This document shows positions 12,255 through 24,619 of a DNA stretch of 64,000 bases, piece by piece (within the stretch, counting starts at the first letter, position 1; each line of letters opens with the position of its first letter). The notes below the pieces were generated by a model. The model searched no databases and was not told where the DNA came from. It was given only the letters and a program-made list of their open reading frames with translations. The stretch is from Aspidapion aeneum (Eukaryota; Arthropoda; Insecta; Coleoptera; Brentidae): assembly GCA_963576565.1 (NCBI GenBank), contig OY755042.1, positions 11,386,262 through 11,450,261 of the forward strand, read 5' to 3'. A program made the position numbers and the translations under genes.

Positions 12255-12563
12255 AAAACTTTTAAATTATAAACATAAACAAAATCTGTAGAAATTTGCA
12301 GTAAAGCCCGGTCTAGACATAACATTTTACCTAACGTCTTGCCTGTCATTCAAAAGGGTCAAGTATGACGGTTGAAAGACTAGCGTACACACTTGATAGT
12401 TTTAACGTACGTTTTTAGATGAGTTTTTGATACACCATGGAGGAAGCACTGCTTTTGTCAATAATGTTTTTTGTTGTATATGTCTATGACCTAACCGTTT
12501 CAGTAGCTAAACATAGTTTTTTAACCAGTTTTTCAAAATGTTGTGCTGATTTAGTTTGGTAAT

Positions 12564-12607
12564 GTCCCCTGAAGATGTAAGTTTCTGCTTACTAAACATG
12601 TCGGGAC
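12564..12607 (+). ncRNA. degenerate type I hammerhead-like motif
   Basis: Stem I GTCCC (12564-12568) pairs with GGGAC (12603-12607). The core CTGAAGA is at 12569-12575, stem II GTAAG/CTTAC is at 12577-12581/12588-12592, and AA plus ACATGT-C follows (12594-12602). The invariant G of the GAAA box is T here (12593), and one base between core and stem II is unpaired, so this copy is probably inactive. Minimal type I hammerheads with very short stem III are known from Penelope-like elements. Confidence 0.45.
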
Positions 12608-13185
12608 TATTTGTTTAAAACAAATTAAAAATTAGACAATAACCTGTTTGATTACGTAAAAAATTATCTTATCTAATGTCGGACGTTTCGTATACCAACT
12701 TTTAAGTTGCACTCGAAAGGAATTAAAATTGTATGCACTACCACAAGAAATGCCGCTAAAACTGACGTTTTACTGGAAACAAATTTGACGTAACATACAA
12801 AAATCCCATCACGTAATTCGTGAAATCGTAAGATACTTTCTAAAATCGTATAATCTCACGATTAATCGTGAGTTTTGGCAACACTGCTGAGAAGCAACAT
12901 GCTCGACAACAAAGTACTGTTGGAGGCGGACGAAAATTGGGAGATTAACTTTCTATGTACCTACTAGAATGATCCTGTCTGTATAACAACCTATTTTCCT
13001 CTTTGAATAAGCTTTATAGCAACAGTTTTCTTTTGAACGATCTGTAATTCAATTAGTTCAAACTTAATATAAACATTCCAGTGGCGTTCGTATTCAGGTT
13101 TTTTTCAAAAAATCACAAAAATAACCTTTTCTTACTTCTAGTATATTAAAAGTTATTCCCATTAATCTGCTGTACTTAAAATACC
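12608..13185. other. ADAM intron, no gene
   Basis: No supported feature was found. A short inverted pairing of ACGATT/AATCGT lies near 12848-12866. Confidence 0.45.
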
Positions 13186-14530
13186 TTTTAGAGGGTGTTT
13201 TTAAAGGTAACAGAGGCTTATTTGAGTATTTGTTGTTATTTTTGGAAAAAGCGAGACCCAACCGAACCCTTGGCTATCTTGAAATTTTCGTAGCACCCCG
13301 TCTTTACCCCTATAAATATTTTAAATAGGAAATGTGGGTTAACTGACAGCTTATTTTGAAAGTGAAACCTGGCGAAACCGTGTAAAAATTTCGAAAATGA
13401 ATCGTTTTGTTTTTAAGATATTTGCCTCCAAAGTAACCATGGAGCCATAAAAAAAAACTGCCAATATATGGGCCCTTAAGCTCACACTAGGTACTATATT
13501 TATAGTGTACGTGTGAGCTAATATAACTAAAAACTGAAATATATTTTATTTAACTCCAGACTAAATTACCTTTTGTTTGATACCACACAAGCCATGTTTT
13601 GACTTAAACTCAAATTTTTGAAATCTACCTCCACCCTTAAAAAAAACAAAAAACTAAAATGTATTTTGTTAAACTCCGGACTCAATTACCTTTCGTTTGA
13701 TATTTCACACACGCCATATTTTCACTAAACTCTAATTTTTAAATTATACCCCCACCTTTTTTTTAAAATAAATTAAAATATATTTTGTTTAACTGCAGAC
13801 TCAATTACCTTTCGTTTGATATCACACACTCCATATTTTCACATAAACTCTAATTTTTGAAATCAACCCCCACCCTTTTATTTGGTTTGTGTTCGGTGGA
13901 TTTTGTTCATTTTTAAACGGGACCATCTCGACCCAAGACCCAGCCTAGGTACCAAATTTAATTAAAATGGGCCAAGCGGTTTTTGAGTTATGCGCGTTCG
14001 TCGTTACAGACAGACATACAGACAGACAGACAGACGGCGCAACAAACAAGTTTCAAAATCATCTGAAACGCAAAGAAATATAAAAAATTTTGAAATCGGA
14101 GCAACTTTTTTTTTCTCGAAAAAATTAGGATCACCATAGCTCACACTACTATAGTATAGTATATGTGTGAGCTAATAAAATAAGAAAACTAAAATAACAA
14201 ATTAATTAAGAAATTGAGTCAGTGACTGTGTAAAATGTTTTTTAATAAAAAAAACTTTTTTATCGCTGCTTGATAAATTTGGAAGCAAATATTTAAAAAA
14301 CCAAAACTAGATTTTTCGAACATTTTTCACTGTTGTAAAGCTAATCAAGAAACCTTCAAAACTTTTGAATAGGGGTAAAGTTTCCCCTTAAAGGAAATGC
14401 GTGCTACAAACATTTTAAGACAGGCAATAAGTATCCCCCTCGCAAACAAAATCGACGGGTGCAAGGGTTTTTCCGAAAGTACGATACATACCAAAAAAAG
14501 CCTGTGTTACTTAAAAAGAAAACCCTGTAG
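13186..14530. mobile_element. TIR element with nested HINE copy
   Basis: The left end (GGGTGTTTTTAAAGGTAACA, 13193 on) is an imperfect inverted match to the right end (TGTTACTTAAAAAGAAAACC, about 14504-14523). HINE copy 3 is inserted within. Related sequence recurs at about 40190-40745 and 59940-60080, sharing TCGCAAACAAAATCGACGTG or close variants. Confidence 0.55.
13458..14174 (-). mobile_element. HINE/Helentron-like element, copy 3
   Basis: Minus-orientation copy with ends CTGCCAATATATGGGCCC and TGTGTGAGCTAA. The GACA tract is short (about 14007-14034). It is nested in the element at 13186-14530. Confidence 0.85.
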
Positions 14531-15370
14531 ATAAATTCTGCGCTAAAAATAGTCAACAATAAATATTTTATGAAAAGGATATGTTTGGTGAAATGACCTG
14601 AAAACGGAAATAAAATAATAAAAATGTATCATAACTCCATGCATTCCCAAATGTTTGACAGGAAGTAAACTTTTTTTAACAATTATTTGTCATTATAATT
14701 AATTGTTTGTTGCATTTTATCATATTACAATGTGTAACGTATGTAGAGGCGGATTTAAATATGCTACTCAGAGTTATAGTCCAATCATTAGAGACATAAA
14801 AAAGCCGTTTTGATTTAAAAATTCCAAAAGTTTTGAAACTTGGCACAATTATACGAGTGATGGCCCTCAATATTCCAGTAAGTTCGCGACCTCGAGAAAT
14901 GTCAGCTCGCGCCGCCATCTTGAAAAAATGGCTCTCAATATCAGTTTTTTTTTAAATAACTTGGTTTCTGCAGGTTATAGAAAAAAGGGTTTGAACAAAA
15001 ACTGAAGGAAGCAATATTTCCAACAAAAATTTTAAAATGTGTTTTTTTGTCAGACTAATAGTTTTCGAGTTATGATATCAACCATTTTGGATTTTTCTCA
15101 ATTTTTTTTTTCTGGCCTGATATGTATAAGAAGAGAATTGAACTGTTTAGTTTTAAAAACAAGTTTTTAAAGGGCATTTAAAATAACCGCAGCCTAATAG
15201 ACCTAATACCTTCCCAACTAAAAAACATGTTAATATATAAAATAATAATGTGTAATAATAATTTTACGTTGTGGTTACTTGTTACAAATTTGATTCAAAA
15301 TAAAATCACGATATCCAGTTTTAAAAACAACAATTTGATACCTTTTGCGATTTAAAAGTTGTAATTATCC
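14531..15370. other. ADAM intron, no gene
   Basis: AT-rich. It contains the CGCCGCCATCTTGAAAA motif (14910), resembling the AT-rich palindromic elements such as 17565-19123. No complete element is resolved. Confidence 0.4.
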
Positions 15371-15775
15371 TGAGGGGTAATCAGCTGAAAACAGTAGGTG
15401 TACAAATTTTTCTACAGGACCCCACAGGACTTCAATAGGACTATACAGGACTTCCATAGGACTCTACAGGACTTCCACAGGACTATACAAGACCCCGAGG
15501 GTACTGGCGCCTAAGGGGTGCCCTAAGCATGATTAAGTACTAAGGCCGGCAAACGTAAATCGGCTCTCTAAGAAAAATGAGAGTTAAGATGTGATGACCT
15601 GTTTTTTTGGTCGCAAATTTTTTTATGGGCGTTTTTTCAGCCACATACAGGACTTGTACAGGACTATGCAGTACATGTACAGGACTCTACAGGACACAGT
15701 ATACTAATTCTACAGGACCAAAAATTTATTAAAGTCCTGTAGGACGGTGTACAAATTTGGTTCAGCTGATCACCT
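15371..15775. mobile_element. MITE filled with ACAGGACT-type short repeats
   Basis: The ends are imperfect inverted repeats, TGAGGGGTAATCAGCTGAA at left and TTCAGCTGATCACCTCTCA at right, each followed inward by a GTGTACAAATTT tract. Both subterminal zones (15410-15500 and 15645-15735) consist of short units of the type TACAGGACT repeated roughly every 10-17 bp. Confidence 0.7.
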
Positions 15776-16210
15776 CTCATGTTATTATCCTAAATTTTCA
15801 AGCTTAAAAAAAATTGATTTTATTTTGATCGACTTTAATAAAATTCTTATGCTAGATAATCTCAGCTTATTTTTTTTTTAAATTTTGTCATAATCGGTTC
15901 AGTAATTTCAGAGATTTTACAATGCAAGGACAGTTCAATTATTATTTTTTTTTCTTAATTTGGAAACAATCGAATGTCTAGGACTGATTTTCAACGTCTT
16001 TTTTTGGTTTAAAAGCTATTAAATTTCTAATTTTAATTTTATGACACACATTTTAGCATTCCTCGAAAACTAAAGATCTGATAATCTTTCTAGTAACAAC
16101 AAGATTATTTGCAAAAAAGTCATTTTATCGATTGGTTTTGAAAAGTGTTCTTTTTAATAAAAGAAACGTATTCATTGCGATAAAACTGTTTTAAGATCCT
16201 ATAAAAATCT

Positions 16211-16290
16211 GCCGCTATTGTTCCTGTAAATTTCATTAAAATTCGTGTAGTGGTTTTCAAATTTTTGCGGTTCAGACAGACAGACAATAT
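16211..16290 (+). repeat. conserved ATTTCATTAAAAT...GACAGACAGACA box
   Basis: Short block with TTTCATTAAAATTCGTG, then a TTTTGCGGTTCAGACAGACA tract. The same syntax (ATGAAATTT box next to a GACA/GTCT run) occurs in all HINE copies and, without the run, in the tandem array at 43146-43560. Confidence 0.6.
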
Positions 16291-16384
16291 TGTGCGAAAT
16301 GCTACATTTTTTTACACACTTGAAAAGCAGTTGATACCTAATTTCATACTCTGAAATCAGTGTTTATTATAATTTTTACCTTCC

Positions 16385-17400
16385 TAGCCTGCGCAGCAAT
16401 GGCTAGAGTAAGTCGTGTTTTTGATAAAACATAGTTTTTCAGATAACGCCGAAAATATGTTATCTGGGGGCACGGCAGTCTAAACTTTACTTCGGAATGA
16501 GCTACGAAACTAACTCAAACTTTGCACAATCGTAAATCTTCATCGAGTTAACAACCCCTCCAAGTTTCATGGACTTCCATAAAGTAGTAAAGTAGTTATG
16601 AAATTTTAAAAAACGTCGAAATTGCCACTCACTCAATCACTCATCATCAAAATTCTACTGGCTTGCTGAAATTTGACAGATTGATAGAAATTATGACCAA
16701 ACTCTGGAAAAAATCAGAAAACCCCAAAATTTTAATTTACTTCCCTCCTATACATGTAAGTTATGTAGAAGTAACATTGCCCACTTCCAGGAACTCTAGA
16801 GAGCTGAGGTTTGGAAAGCTGACAGAAACTATGATAAAACTATAGGCAAAAATTGTAAAACACCGAAATTTTTATTAAGTTCCGTCCCTATAAATGTAAA
16901 GTTATGTAAAAGTAACATTGCCCACTTCCAGAAACGCTAGAGACCTGAGCTTTGGAAGACTGATATGAACTATGATATATACTATGATAAAAAAAATTGA
17001 AAAACATCAACATTTTAATTTACTTTCCTCCCCTATGTTAAGTTATGTAAAAGTAACATTGCCCACTTCCAGGCACGCTAGACAGCTGAGCTTTAGAAAG
17101 CTGATAGGAACGATGATAAAACCATAGAAAAAAACCTCAAAATTTTTAATAGGGCATTGCAAAAGTTGCGAACAATATTCTGCATATTTTACTACTTTAA
17201 AACTTATATTTTATCCAAATCCTTTAAAAAAGGTGTGAAATCATAACAAAAACATTTTATGTAAAAAAAGCCAAGTACGCGAAAATGGTATTCCGTAAAA
17301 AGAGTTGAGATAAAATTAAAGCCAAGTTCTCCAATACAAATTTCAAAATGAAAGGTTCTTACTGTTTGAGAATGTTTTCTAAACTTGGCTGTCAAGCCCA
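16385..17400 (+). repeat. repeat family with ~140-bp tandem units
   Basis: About four diverged ~140-bp units (16735-17150), each containing GTAACATTGCCCACTTCCAG, then GAGCTTTGGA and a TATGATAAAAC tract. Upstream (16385-16660) is a shared leader with TGCCACTCACTCAATCACTC; downstream is a shared tail with AAGCCAAGTACGCGAAAATG. Inverted copies are at 29480-29960 and 46625-47335 and a partial one is at 8309-8650. The superfamily is not identified. Confidence 0.8.
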
Positions 17401-17564
17401 CGATAGCCCCGGAATCGCTGGACAAATTTTTATGAGATTTTTATGAAAAATAGTGTTCGAAACCTTAACGGTTTGATTAGATTTTGGCCAAAATCCATCT
17501 AAAGATAGTTTTTTGACCGTCAAAGAATTGAAAAAATGCTAAATTTTTAACGGAGCATCACATA

Positions 17565-19123
17565 CACAGTGTGCCTGAATAAAGTATAGGTTACATACAA
17601 ATGGTTCCAAAAACTAATTGCACATTTTGAATCTGGACTCTTTCCTGAGTTCAGAGCCATGTTCATATAAATCCTCCTCATCTCGAAATTTTAGCAATTT
17701 TTTGTCATTTTTCTAGTTAGCCTAGGCGCTGGCTCCTGTCACGTGTGACCTAATATGTACGCTCAGTTTGACTCTGGGGCATTGTTAAGCACCCATAGGA
17801 GTATAAAAAAAATTTGGTCACATGGTCGAACTCATGGTCGTTTGGCCGCCATCTTTGAAAATGGCCGCCAAATTGATAGATTTTTTTGTTTAAGCATATC
17901 TCCCTACCCAGTTGCTCGATTTTAATTTTTTAAAGCCTGTTATACTCCTTTTTTAAAGACAAATAAATTTTGTCATAACACATTTTTTGATAAATCAAGT
18001 AGTTCTTAAGATATACCAAGTTATTAGTATTTCCGCTCGCAAAAGAATTAAAATAATACCCATGGTCATTTTATTTTAGCTTCAATATTATTGACATTTG
18101 TTTTTTCTGTTACATAGAAGGATTTAAACTTTTCACAGAAGAGGATATTGCCTTTATGTTCTTAAAGTTCGATGGATGGTACCCCTAACGACTGCCTTAA
18201 AGAGGGTGGTTTCTAAAACCGATCACAAGATTATAGAAAAAGTGAATTTGCAGCGAAACGATGCATCCTAGCGAGAAATGTTAAGATTTTGGAGCGAAAA
18301 CATGAAATTTTTACAAAATTGTATATTTTAGCTGGCTGGTCCAGCTAACTATCAAAGCTAGGATGCTAAGTGATACATCAAAAGAAGCGGAATTAAAAGT
18401 ACTACAAAAAATTAATTTTATGGTTTTTCGCTAGAATGCATCGTTTCGCTGCAAATTCATTTATTCTATAATCTTGTGAACAGTTTTAGAAACCAACCTC
18501 TTTAAGGCAGTCTTTAGGGGTACCATCCATCGAACTTTAAAAACATAACTGACTTTATCCTCCTCTTCTGTGAAAGGTTTAAAGCCTTCTATGTAACAAA
18601 AAAAAAAGAAATGTCAATTATATTGTAGCTACAATAATATTATTTTAATTCTTTTGCGAGCGGAAATACTAATGATCTTGGTATATCTCAAAAACTACTT
18701 GATTTGATTGAAGTAATGACAGAATTTGTTTGTCTTTAAAAAAGGAGTTAAACAGGCCTTAAGAAATTAAAATCGGACTACTGGGTAGGGAGATACGCTT
18801 AAACAAAAAATCTATCAATTTGGCGGCCATTTTCAAAGATGGCGGCCAAACGACCATGAGTTCGACCACGTGACCAAACTTTTTTTATACTCCTATGGGT
18901 GCTTAACAAAGCCTCGTAGTCAAACTGAGAGCACATATCAGGTCACACGTGACAGGAGCCAGCGCCTAGACTAACTAGAAAAATGTCAAAAATTTCGAGA
19001 AGAGAATCAGCTAGGATTTATATGAATATGGCTCTGAAGTCAGGAAAGAGCCCATATTCAAAATGTGCAATTAGTTTTTGGAACCATTTTTATGTAACCT
19101 ATACCTCATTCAGGCACACTGTG
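17565..19123. mobile_element. 1.56-kb near-perfect palindromic foldback element
   Basis: TA-flanked ends, CACAGTGTGCCTGAAT and complement. The inverted arms are about 720 bp each (17565-18290 and 18425-19123) around a short loop of roughly 130 bp. The arms include GGTCACACGTGACAGGAGCC and GATGGCGGCCAAACGACC tracts. A solo arm fragment occurs at 44661-44820. It is non-coding. Confidence 0.9.
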
Positions 19124-19398
19124 TATATGCGGTTTTTGGAATATAGTAGCATTTTTGTCAATAATTTGTAGTGTAACCAAAAACACCCTAGAAGGTTTCG
19201 TTTCTGAGATATTTACAAAAAACTGTTTTCAAAACTGATATAGCATGGAGTTTGCTTGGAGTGTGCTAATGGGATAGGAAGTATCAGATCGTTCATGTAT
19301 TCATTCATTTATTTATTTTTTAATGTTTTTATTTTCGTAAAAGCAAAAGCAAGCTACATTAACGTCCAGCCTAAATTAATTTTCTGTTGTTTTTTAAG

Positions 19399-19554
19399 GA
19401 CGGTCGGCACGTGGAGCACCTACAAATCTCGCTGGAAATTGACGGCGAAGACTTGACTCTGGATCTCAAGCTCAACAGGCAGCTTATTCCCAAAGAATTC
19501 TTTCACAAGCACCAACAAAATGGAATCTATAAGACTCATCGACCCACTGCTCAA
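19399..19554 (+). CDS. ADAM metalloprotease, prodomain exon 2
   Basis: Bounded by TTTTTAAG|GAC and CAA|GTAAGG. It encodes 52 residues, phase 0 at both ends, starting DGRHVEHLQISLEIDG and containing LTLDLKLNRQLIPKEF. This is the typical reprolysin prodomain strand pattern (hydrophobic, then L-x-L-x-L-x-x-N). The prodomain keeps the zymogen latent and helps it fold in the secretory pathway. Codon use is more GC-rich than the surrounding DNA, which supports a real exon. Confidence 0.9.
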
Positions 19555-19611
19555 GTAAGGAAATACTTTTGAGAACCAAAAACTAAGCTACTAATAATGT
19601 AAGGGTATTTT

Positions 19612-19746
19612 AGCTCACACATATACTACTATAGTAGTGTGAGCTATGGTGATCCTAATTTTTTCGACAAAAAAAAGTTGCTCCGATTTCAAAAATTTTT
19701 ATAAATCTTTGCGTTTCAGATGATTTGGAAACTTTTTTGTCGCGCC

Positions 19747-19844
<98 letters not shown>

Positions 19845-20400
19845 AACGACCAACGCGCATAACTCAAAAACCGCTTGACAGATTTTAATGAAATTTGGTA
19901 CCTAGGCTGGATCTTGGGTCGAGATGGTCCCATTTAAAAATGAACAAAATCCACCGAACACAACCCAAATAAAAGGGTGGGGTAAGATTTCAAAAATTAG
20001 AGTTTATGTGAAAATATGGCGTGTGTGATATCAAACGAAAGGTAATTTAGTCCGGAGTTAAACAAAATACATTTTAGTTTTTTTTTTCTTCAAAAAGGGT
20101 GGGGGTAGATTTCGAAAATTAGAGTTTACGTGAAAATATGGCGTGTGTGATATCAAACGAAAGGTAATTGAGTCCGGAGTTAAACAAAATACATTTTAGT
20201 TTTTGTTTTTTGAAGGGTGGTGGTAGATTTCATAAATTTGAGCTTAAGTCAAAACATGGCTTGTGTGGTATCAAACAAAAGGTCATTTAGTCTGGAGTTG
20301 AATAAGATATATTTCAGGTTTTAGTTTTAGTAGCTCGCACGTACACTATAACTATAGCATCTAGTGTGAGCTTAGGGGCCCATATATTAGCAGAGTATTT
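19612..20400 (+). mobile_element. HINE/Helentron-like element, copy 4
   Basis: Plus-orientation full copy starting 57 bp after the ADAM donor. The left hairpin is ACACATATACTACTATAGTAGTGTG. A long uninterrupted (GTCT)n run spans 19747-19844 (about 24 units), with three tandem units and the terminal AGCAGAGTATTT. Confidence 0.9.
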
Positions 20401-20534
20401 TTTTTGTTAAAAATTCCATATCGATACCCTAATTCTGATACGTCGTAACCCAAAAAAAATGAATTCATATTTTTGCGTCAAAAGCTAGTAATTATACATA
20501 GCTATATGCTGCTAAATCCTCGCCACCAAAAAAA

Positions 20535-21082
20535 ATACTCTGCCAATATATGGGCCCCTAAGCTCACACTAGGTACTATAGTTATAGTGTACGTGCAAGC
20601 TAATAAAACTAAAAACTGAAATATATCTTAATCAACTCAAGACTAAATTACCTTTTGTTTCATACCACACAAGCCATATATTGACTTAAACTCAATGTAT
20701 TTTGTTTAACTCCGGACTCAATTACCTTTTGATTGATATCACACACGCCATATTTTCACATAAACTCTAATTTTTGAAAACTTCCCCACCCTTTTATTTG
20801 GCTTGTGTTCGGTGGATTTTGTTCATTTTTAAATGGGACCATCTCGACCCAAGACCCAGTCTAGGTACCAAATTTTATTAAAATCGGCCAACCGGTTTTT
20901 GAGTTATGCGCGTTGGTCGTTACAGACAGACAGACAGACAGACGGCGCAACAAAAAAGTTTCAAAATCATCTGAAACGCAAAGATATATAAAAATTTTTG
21001 AAATCGGAGCAACTTTTTTTTTCTCGAAAAAATTAGGATCACCATAGCTCACACTAATATAGGATAGTATATGTGTGAGCTA
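20535..21082 (-). mobile_element. HINE/Helentron-like element, copy 5 (short form)
   Basis: Minus-orientation copy only 134 bp from copy 4, making a tail-to-tail inverted pair. It has lost tandem-unit sequence by a deletion between about 20690 and 20700. The GACA tract is 20923-20941. Confidence 0.85.
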
Positions 21083-21603
21083 AAATATAAAACGGTCATT
21101 CCCGCGATTTCTAATAAGTCGCATAATGCTTAGCCTATGTAATTTGCTTCTAACTTTTCTTGTTCCTGTAAAATTTTGGGTTACGACGTGTCAGAATTAG
21201 GGTGACGATATACAGAGTGTCCCAAAATTATTCGTATCGTAAATTAGAGATAAAAGTTCATATAAACTAGGGTCCTGAATTGCTCCCTTTCCGAGAATAC
21301 AAGGTGTTAATGGTAAAAAATAATAAAAAAAAATTTTAAATATAATAAACAGTTTTAAACGGATTATTTTAAAATTGGTACCCGGAGGTTTTTTGCGATG
21401 CCATGGCCGTTACAGGGCGCTTCACACTGCACTTCTGATTATTTAAAATTGCCATAACTTTTTTGTTAGTAGTAATTAGTAGTAGTTTTTAACTTTTTTT
21501 GTTAGAAAGATAATTTGTTAGGCATTTCAAAGCAAAGACGGTACTCTTGTTACAATGGCTAAAGGGTTATTCTTTTGAAAACCAAACAGATTCGTTGCTC
21601 GTA

Positions 21604-22158
21604 CTGCCTTCCTCAGTTACAACGTCCTAACTCATAATTTCTGAAAACTGAGATAATTGAGATTTTATAAATTCAGTTATGCAGTCTACACATGTCATTA
21701 TTTTTTTAAGAGATTGTGTTATGAATTACTTATTTAGTGCAAAAAGTAAAACAGGTTTGTAATCATTGTATTTAACAAAAAAAAAATTAAAGAAGGACGT
21801 TTTGACTATGTGACGCATGATAAAATTAGGAAAAAAATAATGGTTAGGACGTTTTAACCACGGACCATCTTTTGTTAGGTGATCCGTGGTTTTAACTATG
21901 TAAGACATGAATAAATAAGACAACTAACAGAAGTTCTTTAGTTGTCCTAACTTCTGACTTAGGACGTTTTATCGTACTAATTCATAGATAGGACGTTTTA
22001 CGTTTGGTTAGGTCGTAATTTGATTCTAGCATTGATAAATAAAGTTAGGACGTTCTAACTTAGCCGAATAGGTGGATATGGTATAGTACTAGTGGTATAT
22101 GCAGATAAGGCGAAAACGAAAAAAAATTGAATTAGGACGTTTTAACTAAGGAGGGCAG
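21604..22158. mobile_element. element with CGTA target duplication and AGGACGTTTTAAC motif array
   Basis: The TIR at left is CTGCCTTCCTCAGTTACAAC, and the right end is its imperfect complement (GTTTTAACTAAGGAGGGCAG). CGTA flanks both sides (21600-21603 and 22159-22162). Copies or near-copies of AGGACGTTTTAAC lie at about 21625 (inverted), 21792, 21844, 21960, 21991, 22047 and 22134, including inside both TIRs. It is non-coding. The family is not recognised. Confidence 0.75.
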
Positions 22159-22162
22159 CGTA

Positions 22163-23029
22163 TGTCACGGATTTTTTTTATATTTCGTGTTTTTGTAGTA
22201 TTTGATTCCATAAGCTCAAAAATGTATTTTAAATATTTCTAAGTTGATTCTGTTTTTTTTTTAATCAAAAACCTTGATTTTACTAATTTTTTTATAGTTG
22301 TCTGGTACGCATGCCCTGAACGACCAAATTTTTTTTTTCAAATAAATATTATTAGATAGATGGCAAAAACTTTCTTTATTTGTCATAAAAAATATTTTTG
22401 ACACTTTGCTCATAACACAGCCATGCAGGTTTTTACCCATACAGGATTTTACCGATTATATAAGAGGAATCATATACATAGTAGTATATCTCTAGTAGTT
22501 AACCTAAAGGATAGCTTAGTTAGTAACCTATATATATATATATAGGGTGTTTCAAAACTGAAAGTTCTTACGGGAAAAGTTTGGCCGCGTCAATTTGATT
22601 TAAAAAGTCGAGTTCTAAACAAACACGAGCATATATACAAGGTGCCTTTAAAATTAAAAATAATACAAACTTGCCTTTTTTTATTTTAAATATTCAAGTT
22701 TGTATCAGTTCCCATTTCGAGGGCACATAAATTTCTTATTATTGAAAATGCAAGTTTGTATTATTTATCATTTTGAAATTATAATCGACGTTCTAAGCGA
22801 TTTATTGTTCATGATATAAAGTACATGAGGAAGTTCGTTGCTTCTGTGGTGAAACTTTTAGAAGTCTGTGGGTGAAACTTAAGAATTAAATTTACAAATC
22901 CGAAACTTTACTTGAAAGATCCTTGTTTATAGATTTTTATCTCCTACAATTTCTTTTTTTGTGAAATTCAACAAAAACTTACCTTTTTATGCCATATTTT
23001 TAGTATTTATCTAAAGTTGTAGACCTTTT
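22163..23029. other. ADAM intron, no gene
   Basis: It contains a (TA)n run near 22532 abutting TAGGGTGTTTCAAAACTGAA, resembling a MITE left end with no partner found. Nothing else is supported. Confidence 0.45.
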
Positions 23030-24055
23030 TATTAGGGACCTTTTGCACGCCCTCCTTTAGCTAACTTTATCCTTTATAAATGGAACATTAAACGACAGAT
23101 GTTACGTGATATTTAGAAGTCCAATTTTATACTTTATCCTTTATTTATCTGTCAAAAGCCTGTTTTGCGTTCTGTCTGTGGTTCTGTCGGCAAAATTAAT
23201 TAAAATGTTCCGAAAACAACTAAGAAAAACTGAAGGAGCAGTGAAAAACTGCCAGGCAAATATAGGATTAGGTCTGTGTTTACTGTTTACTTTACGCACT
23301 GTTGCCAAACAACACATACCTCCAGTTTTTATAACATTTTCAATAACTGGCATAAAATTAAATCTGCGGATTACCCCACATTGGTAGCTCTTAAAATAAT
23401 TGTCTGGTATTAAAAATATTTTAAATTTACATTACATTTTGACATAGCGTTATATGCGCTAGATAGTTTAAGTTGTGCTACGTATTTTTACGTAAAACTG
23501 CACGTTAAACGCTCTACGTTTTGTTCCAAATTTGAGTTTAAGTTGAATGTTTTTACGTTACCATAAGAAGTCTACTAATAGCATAGGATATGGAATTCGG
23601 CACTGTGTTTTTTTGATGTTACAATTTTGTTTTTTGTCTTTTCAACTACAGTAGGAATATATTTGCAAAGAATCGTTTGTACTGGAAGCAGAAATTATCG
23701 TCTAGGCCTCATTTTTTGATCGGTCAATCAACCAATTCTATTCTTTGGTAACGTTAAGGTGCCCGCAGACTGCCGTAAGCTAACGTAAATACGTAAGCTC
23801 CTAACGTGACCTTGACGACGGTGTGACGAAGTGCGCTTGCGTAACTGTCAAATCTCATGCTTACGTAAAAATACGTAGCACAACTTAAACTATCTACTGT
23901 CTCTAAATAAAGAACTAGTAGCCTGCGTTCTTGGAACACAAGTAAGGTCAAACACTATCCTTTAGTAAAGGATAAGGTTCAAACCAGGTAACTGCGCATG
24001 CCTCAAATAGAAGATAAGAGAAAAATAGGACATGCAAAAGGTCGCTATTACCTAT
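23030..24055. mobile_element. ~1-kb TIR element; interior matches the window start
   Basis: The left end (GACCTTTTGCACGCCCT at 23038) and the right end (AGGACATGCAAAAGGTC at 24025) are imperfect inverted repeats. The interior 23465-23750 is the inverted copy of 1-240. Reading frames in 23106-23387 show no homology or codon structure. Confidence 0.55.
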
Positions 24056-24619
24056 AACTTTTGTATTTATTCCTTCGATAGAAACTGTGACCCCATTTCA
24101 CTCTAAAAGCACGGATCGAGTCTAATTTATTTTTGCTATTGTCTTTTCTATCCATACTAATATAATTTTTTTCTGTTTTGTAACTTGCCTATTTATTCAT
24201 AAAAGAGAAAAATATTATAAATAAAATTATTTTTCATGTCATTATCACCTATCTAAAAAACCAAACTACAGGAAAACAATTTAACCAAATTTAGAGAAGG
24301 TCCAATATAGGTATAGTTACCAACAGAAATATGTAGAGTTTCAGAAAAATAAACACAATTTCAATTTTTTGCTCTCCTTTAAAATTGAGGTATAAGATAT
24401 TGCAACTCACGGACGATATGTAGTTGAAACGACTTTTTAATGACTGTAATGTTTTTGAAAATATTTCAGTATTTCTTTTAAAAAAATACTTTTTAATATA
24501 TCGGTATCATAAAAAAAACATTCTGGTAATTTTCTATAAGATTGTTTAAAAAAATGCTGCTCTGTTTTCATATGAATGTTTCTTTTTTTTACATTTTCAT
24601 ACATTGATGAAAAATTACC

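Noticed and set aside
21940..22150. CRISPR-like array of AGGACGTTTTAAC repeats
   Set aside because: Eukaryotic context, irregular spacing, inverted copies and TIRs with CGTA duplication point to a transposon.
23106..23387. Small membrane protein gene
   Set aside because: The hydrophobic stretch comes from AT-rich DNA inside a TIR element. There is no homology and no splice or codon signal.
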